Below, in pieces: positions 48,423-56,971 of a DNA stretch of 64,000 bases. Position 1 is the stretch's first letter. Each line of letters begins with the position of its first letter. This DNA comes from Bradyrhizobium xenonodulans. GTDB taxonomy: Bacteria; Pseudomonadota; Alphaproteobacteria; Rhizobiales; Xanthobacteraceae. The notes beneath the pieces were generated by a model. It did not search any database. It saw only the letters and a list, made by a program, of their open reading frames with translations, and was not told the DNA's origin. Both the position numbers and the translations under genes were made by a program. The stretch covers positions 6,540,501 to 6,604,500 of the forward strand of contig NZ_CP089391.1 of the NCBI RefSeq assembly GCF_027594865.1, written 5' to 3'.

Positions 48423-48581
48423 ATCAGCCCCAGCCTGCACTTCACTTTAGTTTTTGGCGTCTTTGGCTGGCGTGCGTTCGCAAGGCGAACGACTGGCTGG
48501 CTGGTTTTCGACACGCGGCAAGTCACCGCGCTGCCATAATTGGTTACGTGGCAACACTCTGACGGTCAATGACATCAGGTT

Positions 48582-48606
48582 GCAGTTTATATCGATTGTA
48601 AATTGC
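48582..48606. promoter_or_regulatory. Candidate iron-responsive (Irr/ICE-type) palindrome between hmuR and hmuP
   Basis: GCAGTTTATATCGATTGTAAATTGC is an imperfect palindrome: GCA-TTTA pairs with TAAA-TGC around an AT-rich centre. It lies 159 bases before hmuR and 74 bases before hmuP. Known B. japonicum hmu promoters carry an iron control element bound by Irr with HmuP as coactivator, so this is the best candidate seen here; the match to the published consensus was made from memory. Confidence 0.55.
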
Positions 48607-48680
48607 CGCCGTTGGAATGCGCCCGATGCCGCTTATACAAACAGTCAGCATCTGAATTTCGAAAGTGCATCACACCCGCC

Positions 48681-48887
48681 ATGTCAGCAGCGTCCGAAGA
48701 CAGCGGCAGCGATGCGGCAGGGCCGACACAAAGCCCTTCTGCAACAACGAGAACTCTGACCATGCGCGGGAGCCGGATCGACAGCCGCGAGCTGTTTGCG
48801 GCCGAGCGCGAGATCATCATCGTCCATGGCGAGGACAGCTATCGGCTCCGGCTGACCTCGCAGAACAAGCTGATCCTGACTAAGTAA
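48681..48887 (+). CDS. hmuP: HmuP/HemP haem-uptake regulatory protein
   Basis: A 68-residue protein. The last 34 residues, SRELFAAEREIIIVHGEDSY followed by RLRLTSQNKLILTK, are the HemP domain, present before haem-uptake genes in many proteobacteria. In B. japonicum HmuP is a coactivator with Irr of hmu transcription. The ATG at 48681 gives a Ser/Thr-rich N-terminal extension; a later ATG at MRGSRIDSREL would give a 41-residue form. hmuT starts six bases after the stop. Confidence 0.87.
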   Translation: MSAASEDSGSDAAGPTQSPSATTRTLTMRGSRIDSRELFAAEREIIIVHGEDSYRLRLTSQNKLILTK

Positions 48888-48893
48888 CCTGTC

Positions 48894-49844
48894 ATGGCAT
48901 TTTGTCGCACCCTCGCAAACCTCCTGCTCTCCGGCACGATCGCGCTCGCGTCCACCGCGCACGCCGCCGGCATCACGGTGCATGATGCGCGCAACCGCGA
49001 CGTCACTGTTGCCGACTTCGCGCGGACGGTCTCGATCGGCGGCGCCATTACCGAGATCCTCTATGCGCTCGGGCTGGAGAACCGGCTGGTCGGCGTCGAC
49101 ACCACGAGCCTTTATCCGGCGGCGGCGCTGCACGACAAACCCAATGTCGGCTACATGCGCCAGATTTCGGCCGAGGGCGTGCTCGGCCTCAACCCGACAT
49201 TGATCCTGGCGATCCAGGGTTCGGGCCCGCGCGAGACCATGGACCTGCTGGAGACCGCGAAGGTGCCGCTGGTGCTGGTGCCCGAAACCTTCTCCGAGGA
49301 CGGTCTGATCGAGAAGATCAAGCTGGTCGGCCATGCCATGGGCGTCGATGCGCGCGCCGAATGCCTGAGCGCCGCCGTCAGTGCCGATCTCGAGCAGCTC
49401 CGCGCATTGCGCGCCAAGGTGACGAAGCCGGTGCGCGTGATGTTCGTGATGTCGCTTCAGAACGGACGGGCGATGGTCGCCGGCCACAAGACCGCGGCCG
49501 ACGAGATCATCCAGCTCGCGGGCGCCACCAATGCCGTCGACGATTACGATGGCTACAAGATCATCGGCGACGAGGCGATCGTGGCGGCCAAGCCCGAATT
49601 CGTACTCTCGATCGAGCGCGGCAAGGACTCGCTCCAGGCCGACGCGGTCTACACGCATCCCGGCTTTGCCCTGACGCCGGTCGCCGCCAGCAAGAGTTTT
49701 ATTACGATGGACGGGCTCTATTTGCTCGGCTTCGGGCCGCGCACGGCGGCGGCGGCACGCGATCTCTCCGTCAAGCTCTATCCGGCATTGACCGATGGCG
49801 GCGCGTTCGCGTCGGCTCTTTCGGCGGCGAATTGCCGGCAATGA
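48894..49844 (+). CDS. hmuT: Haem ABC transporter periplasmic binding protein HmuT
   Basis: A 316-residue haem receptor of the BtuF/HmuT type. The signal sequence (RTLANLLLSGTIALASTAHA) is followed by ITVHDARNRDVTVADFARTV, GLENRLVGVDTTSLYPAAAL and VGYMRQISAEGVLGLNPTLI; the Tyr of VGYMRQIS is a possible haem ligand, as in other HmuT proteins. Its stop overlaps the hmuU start (ATGA). It lies downstream of hmuP in the rightward operon. Confidence 0.94.
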   Translation: MAFCRTLANLLLSGTIALASTAHAAGITVHDARNRDVTVADFARTVSIGGAITEILYALGLENRLVGVDTTSLYPAAALHDKPNVGYMRQISAEGVLGLNPTLILAIQGSGPRETMDLLETAKVPLVLVPETFSEDGLIEKIKLVGHAMGVDARAECLSAAVSADLEQLRALRAKVTKPVRVMFVMSLQNGRAMVAGHKTAADEIIQLAGATNAVDDYDGYKIIGDEAIVAAKPEFVLSIERGKDSLQADAVYTHPGFALTPVAASKSFITMDGLYLLGFGPRTAAAARDLSVKLYPALTDGGAFASALSAANCRQ

Positions 49845-50935
49845 GCGTGGGGGTCGGGACGGACGCGCGGAGCCCGCGACGAGCGGGCGCGGGACGCCGG
49901 TCCGCGCCCTTCGCGCTTCCCCTTCTGCTCGCGGTGCTCATCGTCACTGCCATCATTGCGCTGACCGTCGGTGCAGCGGGCATTCCCCTCTCTCGCTTGC
50001 CTGCTGCGCTTGGCTTTGCCGGCAACGCTCCCTCCGATCCCATGACCGCGCGCGACCAGCTCGTGCTGTGGTCGATCCGCATCCCCCGGATCGCGGCGAC
50101 TGCCATGGTCGGCGGCCTGCTCGCCGCAGCCGGCGCGATCATGCAGGGACTGTTTCGTAATCCCCTCGCGGATCCCGCCCTGGTCGGCGTCTCGAGCGGC
50201 GGCGCGCTGGCGGCCGCAAGCGCGATCGTCTTCACGGATTCACGCTTCGGCGAGACGCTGCGCTTCCTCCAGACCGAACTGTTGCCGATCGCGGCCTTCG
50301 CCGGATCGCTGGTCACGACTGCCGTCCTCTACGGCATATCGAGCCGCGCCGGACGAACCTCGATCGCGATCTTCCTGCTTGCCGGCGTCGCCATCACCGC
50401 CATCACCAATGCCGGCATCGGCCTGCTCGTCTTCATCGCCGATGACCGCCAGCTGCGCGACATCACGTTTTGGCTGCTGGGCTCGATGAGCGGCGCGACC
50501 TGGACCAAGGCCGCCGTGCTCGCGCCGATCCTCGTCATCGGGCTTGGCGCCTGCGCGTACATCGCGCGCGGCCTCGACTTGCTGGTGCTTGGCGAAGCCG
50601 ACGCCTTTCATGGCGGCGTCGATGTCGAACGTCTCAAGCGGATCTCGATCGTGATGGTTTCGGCCATGACCGGGGTTGCGGTGTCGATCAGCGGTGTGAT
50701 CGGCTTCGTCGGCATCGTCGTCCCGCATCTGCTCCGCCTCGTCATTGGACCCGCGCATCGCCTGCTGCTGCCGGCCTCGGTGCTATCAGGCGCCATCCTG
50801 ATGGTCGGCGCCGACACGCTGGCGCGCACCATCGTGGCGCCGGCGGAGATGCCGATCGGAATCCTGACGGCGGCCGTTGGCGCGCCGGTCTTCCTCGGCA
50901 TCCTGCTGCGGCAGCGTGGGCTCGCCTCGCTATGA
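49841..50935 (+). CDS. hmuU: Haem ABC transporter permease HmuU
   Basis: A 364-residue FecCD/BtuC-type permease with about ten helices. The signature RIPRIAATAMVGGLLAAAGA, MQGLFRNPLADPALVGVSSG, and VVPHLLRLVIGPAHRLLLPA with GADTLARTI is complete. A GAG/GGCA stretch precedes the ATG that overlaps the hmuT stop. It would carry haem into the cytoplasm, driven by HmuV. Confidence 0.95.
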   Translation: MSVGVGTDARSPRRAGAGRRSAPFALPLLLAVLIVTAIIALTVGAAGIPLSRLPAALGFAGNAPSDPMTARDQLVLWSIRIPRIAATAMVGGLLAAAGAIMQGLFRNPLADPALVGVSSGGALAAASAIVFTDSRFGETLRFLQTELLPIAAFAGSLVTTAVLYGISSRAGRTSIAIFLLAGVAITAITNAGIGLLVFIADDRQLRDITFWLLGSMSGATWTKAAVLAPILVIGLGACAYIARGLDLLVLGEADAFHGGVDVERLKRISIVMVSAMTGVAVSISGVIGFVGIVVPHLLRLVIGPAHRLLLPASVLSGAILMVGADTLARTIVAPAEMPIGILTAAVGAPVFLGILLRQRGLASL

Positions 50936-51738
50936 GCGCCGTCATCGAGGCGCGAGGCTTAAGCAAGCGCGCCGGCCGCGCGACGCTGCTCGACGGCGTC
51001 GGCCTGACGGTTGCCCCCGGCGAGATGGTCGCGATCATCGGTCCGAACGGCGCCGGCAAATCGACGCTGCTGCGGCTGCTGTCCGGCGATCTCCGCCCCA
51101 GTGAAGGCGACGTGCGGCTGAAGCAGCGCGACATCGGCAGCTACACGCCGCGCGAGCTTGCCGCACGCCGCGCGATGCTGTCCCAGCACATCAACGTCAC
51201 CTTCCCCTTCACGGTCGAGGAAATCGTGCTGATGGGCGCCGGCGAGCGCAGCGCGCGCGACGCCGGTCCGCTGGTCGAGGCCGCGCTCGACGAGGTCGGG
51301 CTATCGCATTTCCGCGAACGGCAATTGCCGACGCTGTCGGGCGGCGAGCAGCAGCGCACCCATTTTGCCCGCGTGCTGGTGCAACTCGCCTGCGGCGAGG
51401 CCGAGCATGGACCCGGGCTCCTGCTGCTGGACGAGCCGACATCGAGCCTCGATCTGCGCCACCAGATCGACCTCGTCGAAGCCGCGCGCCGCCGCGCGGC
51501 GGGTGGCACGGCCGTCATCGCGATCCTGCACGACATCAACCTCGCGATCCGTTTCGCCGATCGGCTGGTGGTGCTGGCTGGCGGCAGGCTCGCCGCCGAC
51601 GGTCCGCGCGCCAAGATCATCACGCGCGAGATCATCCGCGACATCTTCGAGATCGACGCCGTCGTCCACCAAGGCGACGACGGCGTGCCTTATGTGCTGC
51701 CGCAATCGATGCGGGCAAGCTCAGCGCCGCCGCGATAA
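50932..51738 (+). CDS. hmuV: Haem ABC transporter ATPase HmuV
   Basis: A 268-residue ABC ATPase. Walker A is IIGPNGAGKSTLLRLLSG, the Q-loop is in AMLSQHINVTFPFTVEE, the ABC signature is LSGGEQQRTHFARVL, and Walker B is GLLLLDEPTSSLDLRHQ with the switch His in ILHDINLAIRF. The ATG overlaps the hmuU stop. It is the last gene of hmuPTUV. Confidence 0.96.
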   Translation: MSAVIEARGLSKRAGRATLLDGVGLTVAPGEMVAIIGPNGAGKSTLLRLLSGDLRPSEGDVRLKQRDIGSYTPRELAARRAMLSQHINVTFPFTVEEIVLMGAGERSARDAGPLVEAALDEVGLSHFRERQLPTLSGGEQQRTHFARVLVQLACGEAEHGPGLLLLDEPTSSLDLRHQIDLVEAARRRAAGGTAVIAILHDINLAIRFADRLVVLAGGRLAADGPRAKIITREIIRDIFEIDAVVHQGDDGVPYVLPQSMRASSAPPR

Positions 51739-51744
51739 AGGTGC

Positions 51745-51866
51745 GCTCCCTCCCCCGCTTGCGGGGGAGGGTTGGGGAGAGGGTGTCTCGACAACGAAGA
51801 CTCCCCCAGAGGAAAGAGCCCTCACCCGGCGCTTCGCGCCGACCTCTCCCGCAAGCGGGAGAGGTT
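51745..51866. repeat. Dispersed palindromic repeat (CCCCCGCTTGCGGGGG family)
   Basis: CTCCCTCCCCCGCTTGCGGGGGAGGG and CCTCTCCCGCAAGCGGGAGAGG flank a spacer containing CCCTCACCCGGCGCTTCGCGCCG. It sits between convergent hmuV and the MuiA-type gene and could terminate both. The single-hairpin form occurs at 42989-43024. Confidence 0.82.
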
Positions 51867-51911
51867 AAGAGAGACCGCGGCCAGGTCGCCCGCCTGACAG
51901 TCAACGTCTGC

Positions 51912-53588
51912 CTAACCCGCCGGCACGATCACCATGCTCTTGTCTTTCGGCCAGCGGATGCGCCAGGCGAAGTTGATATCCTTGACCTCACCTGGCTTGG
52001 CGTCGAACGACCATTCCAGAACGCCACGCCGATCGCGGATGTTGCTTGCGGTCGGCGGCGTGGTCGCAGGCAGCATCTCGACCACGATGTCCTCGCTCTC
52101 GCTGACCGGCAACTGATCCTCGATGGCGACCTTGATCGGAAAGTCGTGACCGTTGCGGATCGTGGTCTTGAACGAACGCTCGTCGGTCTTCGACGTCGTC
52201 ACGAGCAGGCCGGCCGAACCTTCGTTGCGCTTGAGCACCGCGCGCTCGATCTTGACCTTGTCGTCGGCGCCGAAGCCGAGCCGCACGATGTCATCCTTGG
52301 CCGAAGCCGAGAGCTTCCCACGGCCGACGAAGACGCCGTCGCGATAGATCGCGACCTTGCCCGGCAGCAACGTCGTGTCGTCGGTCTGCTTGAAGCTGGC
52401 TTCGAGGAAGGCGGTCGGGTCCATCACCGGTGCCGCGCGCACCATCAGGTCGGCGGGCACGCTCATGGACGCAATGCGCAGGCTCTTGGCGCCCTCGGCG
52501 GCGCCGAGGCTGACGCGGCCGGGAATCCTGAAGGTCGCCTGGAAATCGCCGATCTCTGCGACGGCCTGCTGCTCATCGGCACGCTCGCGTGGCTCGGCCG
52601 CCTCTGCGATCTTGGACGAAAGATGGGGTTGCATCTGGCGTGCGACCGGTGCGGGCCGCGCCAAGTCAGAGACCGCACCTGCTGCCTGGGGCTTCGGCAC
52701 CTGCGGATATTGCGCGACCAGCGAGTTCAGCTCCGGCGCGCTGCCGCCGCGGCCGATGCGAACCGTGGAGACGCCGAGCGTGACGTTCGACCAGTCCTCG
52801 CCGGTCGATTGCGTGATCTCGGCGCGGCGGACCAGCTCCAGCTGCGGCTTGCGGTCCTTGGCGCCGGTGTCGAGCCGGGCGTCGTAGAGCGGCAGCCAGC
52901 GTGCATTGCGCACATTGTAAGTGACCCGCAGCGTCGCCTTGGTCGCGGCCGGCGCGGCGATGTCCATCCGAACCTCGAGCTTGTTCGGCGGCTTGGCCTT
53001 GCGCTCCACGTCGAGCTGAGCGATCTGCCGATCGATCTCGCGCAACTTGCGCGTGGCGTCGCGGACCGCGGTATCCGCGCTCGCAATTTCCTCGCCGACC
53101 GCGGCAAAGGCCGTACGCCATTCGGCGATCGGCCGCGCCTCGCCCTTCTCGCCGAGGCCGGCAGGGGACGTTTCGGCAAACCGCTGGGCGAACTTGCGCC
53201 GCGCATTGGCCGAATCGATCGCGCCTTGCAGATCGGCGCGCTGGTCGTTCAGCGCCTCGATCCGCTTGTCCAGTTCGGGCAGGTTGACCGGCGCGGCGCG
53301 CGGCGTTCGCGCATCGATCGTGCCGATGGTGAGTTTTGCGCTCCCTTCACCCTCCACGCGGATGGAGGACGTATCGAGACCGAGCGGAAAATCCTTGGCG
53401 ACCAGCGTCGAGTCGCCGGACGGCAGGTCGATCGCGATGATGCGGGTCACGGTGGCGCCGTCGGGGTAAACCGTGACGGTGTCGATGGCCGATGTGGCGT
53501 CCACGTCCGCGGCCCATGATGGCGATGCCATTGCCATGGTCACCAGAACCAGGCTCGTCGTCGCCAAATATCTTGCGGTGATGCGCAT
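51912..53588 (-). CDS. MuiA-family DUF4139/DUF4140 protein
   Basis: A 558-residue exported protein (signal TTSLVLVTMAMASPSWA). The N-terminal DUF4140 region is IDTVTVYPDGATVTRIIAID with SGDSTLVAKDFPLGLDTSSI. A coiled stretch follows (LDKRIEALNDQRADLQGAID), then the DUF4139 domain: YNVRNARWLPLYDARLDTGA and STGEDWSNVTLGVSTVRIG. This architecture is the mucoidy-inhibitor MuiA family, whose biochemical role is unknown. An AGGAGGGAC ribosome site precedes the ATG. It stands alone. Confidence 0.9.
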   Translation of the reverse strand: MRITARYLATTSLVLVTMAMASPSWAADVDATSAIDTVTVYPDGATVTRIIAIDLPSGDSTLVAKDFPLGLDTSSIRVEGEGSAKLTIGTIDARTPRAAPVNLPELDKRIEALNDQRADLQGAIDSANARRKFAQRFAETSPAGLGEKGEARPIAEWRTAFAAVGEEIASADTAVRDATRKLREIDRQIAQLDVERKAKPPNKLEVRMDIAAPAATKATLRVTYNVRNARWLPLYDARLDTGAKDRKPQLELVRRAEITQSTGEDWSNVTLGVSTVRIGRGGSAPELNSLVAQYPQVPKPQAAGAVSDLARPAPVARQMQPHLSSKIAEAAEPRERADEQQAVAEIGDFQATFRIPGRVSLGAAEGAKSLRIASMSVPADLMVRAAPVMDPTAFLEASFKQTDDTTLLPGKVAIYRDGVFVGRGKLSASAKDDIVRLGFGADDKVKIERAVLKRNEGSAGLLVTTSKTDERSFKTTIRNGHDFPIKVAIEDQLPVSESEDIVVEMLPATTPPTASNIRDRRGVLEWSFDAKPGEVKDINFAWRIRWPKDKSMVIVPAG

Positions 53589-53754
53589 AAAGTCCCTCCT
53601 GCCGTATCGCCGCGCCGCCAGCCGGACGCGCGATCAAATGCCTCGCCAACATGGTTGGACGCGGCAGCGAAGGAACTGGTTCGATTGGGGTTTCCGTGGG
53701 GCGCCGGTACGGCGGCACCATGGCCGCGGAACGTATCGGCCCCACGGCTGAATG

Positions 53755-54375
53755 CTAGGCCTGGGTGGGCGTAACCTGGCCGAAGATGCGGCGAAGCAGG
53801 TCGGTCACGTTCCTGGCGCCGGCCTTCCTCAAGATGCCGGCACGATAGCCTTCGACCGTCCGTGCACTCAGATGCATGCGCCGGGCGATTTCCTTGTTGG
53901 TAAGACCGGCGGCGAGATGCCCGAGGACGTCGCCTTCGCGCCCGGTCAGGGGTTCGCATCCGGGCAGCCAGCGTTGCCGGTTGGAGCTGGGCTGGGCGAA
54001 CTCGTCGATGGCCGCATCGATCCGGCCGACGATATCGTGGGTGCGAAACGGCTTCTCGATGAAATCGGCCGCGCCGCTCTTGATGGCGTCGACCGCCATG
54101 GCGATGCTGCCGTTCGCCGAGGTCACCAGGACCGGCGCCGTGCAGTTCTCCTCGCGCAGCCGCTTGAGCACGTCGAGACCTGAGCGATCGGGCGGCATCT
54201 CGAGCAGCACGCAGGCCGGCATCCGCGCCTTCGCTTCGGACAACAGAGACGCACCATCCGCAAAGCAGATCACGTCATAAGCACTCTGTTGGAGTGCGTT
54301 GGAAAGTTGTTCGCGGGAGGCGGCGTCGGTTTCAACGACGAATACCTCACCCTTGGAAAGCATGTTCCCCGGCAT
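53755..54375 (-). CDS. Atypical NarL/FixJ-type response regulator lacking the phosphoacceptor Asp
   Basis: A 206-residue regulator: receiver domain residues about 8-125 and a LuxR-type HTH at 141-200 (LTGREGDVLGHLAAGLTN, then KEIARRMHLSARTVEGYRAG). The receiver keeps the conserved Lys (FIEKPF, 108) and Thr/Ser switch (VLVTSANGS), but the loop that should contain the phosphorylated Asp reads ACVLLEMPPDRSGLDVL, with Glu 59 at the site and one residue fewer. The acidic pocket near the start is VVETDAAS. It may signal without phosphorylation. A second ATG four codons later is possible. No sensor kinase is adjacent; it is divergent from an AraC regulator. Confidence 0.87.
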   Translation of the reverse strand: MPGNMLSKGEVFVVETDAASREQLSNALQQSAYDVICFADGASLLSEAKARMPACVLLEMPPDRSGLDVLKRLREENCTAPVLVTSANGSIAMAVDAIKSGAADFIEKPFRTHDIVGRIDAAIDEFAQPSSNRQRWLPGCEPLTGREGDVLGHLAAGLTNKEIARRMHLSARTVEGYRAGILRKAGARNVTDLLRRIFGQVTPTQA

Positions 54376-54577
54376 AATCCCGATCCAGCAATGTCTTGGT
54401 CAAAATGGCCCGAGACGGCAGCGGGCTCCGTCGCGCCGCGCCGTCATGAGCACGGCATTCACGCCGGTGCTTCGGTTTCCCTTATGTATGTTCCGCCCTG
54501 TTCCAGGATTTGACGGACCGGGACAGAAACTTTACATTTCGGGACATCTGCGGGAATGGCTGGCAGGAACGGGTCGC

Positions 54578-55615
54578 ATGACCGACCTCATTCGCAGCGC
54601 AGGCTTGAGCTATTACCCGGAAATCGCCCGGTCGGTCGGGCTCGACCCCAGGCAGATGATGCGCAAGGTGAGGCTGCCGCTGGCCTGCCTCGACAAGCCC
54701 GATATGCCCATTGCCGTCACCGGCCTGCGCCGCCTGCTCGAATTGTCGGCAGAGGCCTCGGGCGCCGAAGATTTCGGCTTGCGCCTCGCCGAGCGCGGCG
54801 GCCTGACCAATTTCGGCCCAGTCGGTTTGATCGTGCGCGAACAGGCGACCGTCGGCGAAGCCATCGAGGCATTCTCGCGCTTCATCCCCGTCCATCACGA
54901 CGGCATGAAGCTCGACGTCACACGCGACAGGCAGACCGTGACTGTCACGCTGCATCTGCGCGGCCGGCAGCCGCGCGCGCCGCGCCAGGCAATCGACATG
55001 ACGCTCGGCAGCGTCCACCGCATCATCCAGTCGCTGTTCGGCCATGACTGGCGGCCGCAGGAGGTGCACCTGCATTTTCCGCCGCCGCACGACCGCAAGC
55101 GATACCGCGAGTTCTACGGCTGCCGCGTGACCTTCAATGCCGATGACGATGCGATCCTGCTGTCGGCGCACGACATGGAGCGGCGGATCCCGAGCGCGCA
55201 TCCGTTGATCGCGAGCTATCTGCGCAAGCGGATCGAGGCGATCCAGACGCGGCCCGCAAGCTGGGAGGGGAAGGTCGACGAGGTCGTGCGGATCCTGCTG
55301 GCCGACGGTGACTGCTCGGTCGAACGCGTCGCCGAACATCTCGCCTGCACCCGTCGCACCGTCCATCGGCGCCTCGCGGAAGCCGGCACCAGCTTCTCGG
55401 CCATCCTCGATGCGCAGCGCGCCGATCTCGCGACCCAGCTGGTCGAGGATCCCGGCCGCCCGCTGGCCGACATCGCCGTCCAGCTCGGCTTCTCCGCCCA
55501 GAGCGCCATGGCGCGCTGGTTCCGCGGCCGCTTCGGCTGCACCATCACGGAATGGCGCAAGGGCGTGCGCCCGCCGGCCAAGCCGGTCGAAATCCCGTCG
55601 GCCTCGGCCGCTTGA
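54578..55615 (+). CDS. AraC-family transcriptional regulator
   Basis: A 345-residue regulator. The N-terminal 190 residues match the arabinose-binding-like domain of OruR/ArgR-type AraC proteins (LTNFGPVGLIVREQATVGEA; VHHDGMKLDVTRDRQTVTV). The C-terminal double HTH shows CSVERVAEHLACTRRTVHRR, then RPLADIAVQLGFSAQSAMAR with WFRGRFGCTITEWRKG. It lies divergent from the atypical response regulator with 202 bases between. Signal and targets unknown. Confidence 0.91.
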   Translation: MTDLIRSAGLSYYPEIARSVGLDPRQMMRKVRLPLACLDKPDMPIAVTGLRRLLELSAEASGAEDFGLRLAERGGLTNFGPVGLIVREQATVGEAIEAFSRFIPVHHDGMKLDVTRDRQTVTVTLHLRGRQPRAPRQAIDMTLGSVHRIIQSLFGHDWRPQEVHLHFPPPHDRKRYREFYGCRVTFNADDDAILLSAHDMERRIPSAHPLIASYLRKRIEAIQTRPASWEGKVDEVVRILLADGDCSVERVAEHLACTRRTVHRRLAEAGTSFSAILDAQRADLATQLVEDPGRPLADIAVQLGFSAQSAMARWFRGRFGCTITEWRKGVRPPAKPVEIPSASAA

Positions 55616-55618
55616 AGT

Positions 55619-56830
55619 TCAGCGTGCCGGAGCGGGCACGCCCATGATGGCGAGTGCACGCCGGCGGCTTCCCGCGAGCAGCGGGCCGAACGCAATCGCA
55701 AATCCGAGGAACGCGATGATCCAGCCGCAGGCCGCGATGTGCAGCAGCACATCGCTGTGCGCAGGCACGACCACCGCAGCGACACGCGCCAGCGCCGCAA
55801 CGACGATCGCGACGTAGATCCCTTGTGTCGCGAGCGAAGCCGTCAGCGCCTGCCCGGTATGGCCGAGGCTGGCGCGCGTCATCACCGCGAGCGTCATGGT
55901 TCCGGCCGCGCCGGCCATCCAGGCGTGAATGCCTGCACTCGGCGGCAGTGCGCCGAAGACGGCCAGAGCATGCAGGATGAAACCGAGCGGCACGAAGGCG
56001 TACCCGACATGCAGGATCAGCAGCAGCAGCTCGCGCGTGGTGCGATCGCCGGCCCAGCGTGCAAGCCGGACCAGGTGCAACATGCCGACGAGCGCCACCA
56101 TTACACCGGTGATCGCATTCAGCGGCGCCACGATCCATGCGACGAGCGCGAGCGCGCTGCATCCGATCACCGCGCCGTCGAACCGCCCGAACGGCACCGG
56201 CAGGCGGCCGGGATTGAACTTGACCAGCCAGTTGCGGGTGAAGCTGGGGATGATGCGGCCGCCGATCAGTGAGATCATCAGCACCACCACGCCGATTCCG
56301 ACACGGATGCTGACATCGGCCGCGCCCTGATAATGCGCCTCGAGATGGAAGGCGACGTTGCCGGCGAGCAGCATCAGCACGAGCGCGACCACCGGCAGAT
56401 TGCGCCAATTGCCGCCGGCGATGATCTCGCGGCTTGCGGCCGCGACGACCAGTGTCAGAAAGGCAGCATCGACGACCAGCGCGAACGCCCAGCCGATGTC
56501 GGCCGACAGGGTCACCGCGACCCGCCCCGCGAGCCAGACCACCACCAGCGCGCCCAGCGAGGTCCCCTGGATCGGCAGCCGCCCGGTCCAGTTCGGGATC
56601 GCCGTGAACAGGAACCCGGTGATCACCGCGGGCAGGAAGCCGTAGAGCATCTCGTGAACGTGCCAGTCGCGCGGCGCGAAGGCGGAGCTGACCGACAATT
56701 CGCCATAGAACATCGGCAGCCAGGCCAGGATCGACAGGCCTGCCTGGATCGCGGCGAGCAGGAAAAAGGGCCGGAAGCTGTTCGCAAACAGCGGCCAGCC
56801 CTCAAAATTACGGGATCGGGTGCCAGCCAT
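55619..56830 (-). CDS. nnrS: NnrS family haem/copper membrane protein
   Basis: A 403-residue inner-membrane protein with about twelve helices, linked in the family to relief of NO stress and metal-centre protection. N-terminal PLFANSFRPFFLLAAIQAGL, DWHVHEMLYGFLPAVITGFL and FTAIPNWTGRLPIQG are diagnostic; NnrS has conserved His for haem and copper. The ATG at 56830 has GGAG nine bases upstream, so the TTG three codons earlier is not needed. It is divergent from nnrR, with a FixK-type box between. Confidence 0.93.
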   Translation of the reverse strand: MAGTRSRNFEGWPLFANSFRPFFLLAAIQAGLSILAWLPMFYGELSVSSAFAPRDWHVHEMLYGFLPAVITGFLFTAIPNWTGRLPIQGTSLGALVVVWLAGRVAVTLSADIGWAFALVVDAAFLTLVVAAASREIIAGGNWRNLPVVALVLMLLAGNVAFHLEAHYQGAADVSIRVGIGVVVLMISLIGGRIIPSFTRNWLVKFNPGRLPVPFGRFDGAVIGCSALALVAWIVAPLNAITGVMVALVGMLHLVRLARWAGDRTTRELLLLILHVGYAFVPLGFILHALAVFGALPPSAGIHAWMAGAAGTMTLAVMTRASLGHTGQALTASLATQGIYVAIVVAALARVAAVVVPAHSDVLLHIAACGWIIAFLGFAIAFGPLLAGSRRRALAIMGVPAPAR

Positions 56831-56905
56831 GGGGGTCAACTCCTGTGAATTCGGTCCGTTGCTTGAAAGTCACTTGGAAAAATACTGCCGTCCGGCCGGC
56901 CGGTT

Positions 56906-56919
56906 TTGCGCTATCGCAA
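56906..56919. promoter_or_regulatory. FixK-type box between nnrS and nnrR
   Basis: TTGCGCTATCGCAA has perfect arms TTGCG/CGCAA around CTAT, the FixK2-type TTG(A/C)-N6-(T/G)CAA consensus. It is 53 bases before the nnrR ATG and 76 bases before the nnrS start, so one site could serve either divergent gene. Confidence 0.85.
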
Positions 56920-56971
56920 ACTACCGGACGATTGCAGGTGCCATCACACTCCCGAGCGCCAAGGAGGCAGA

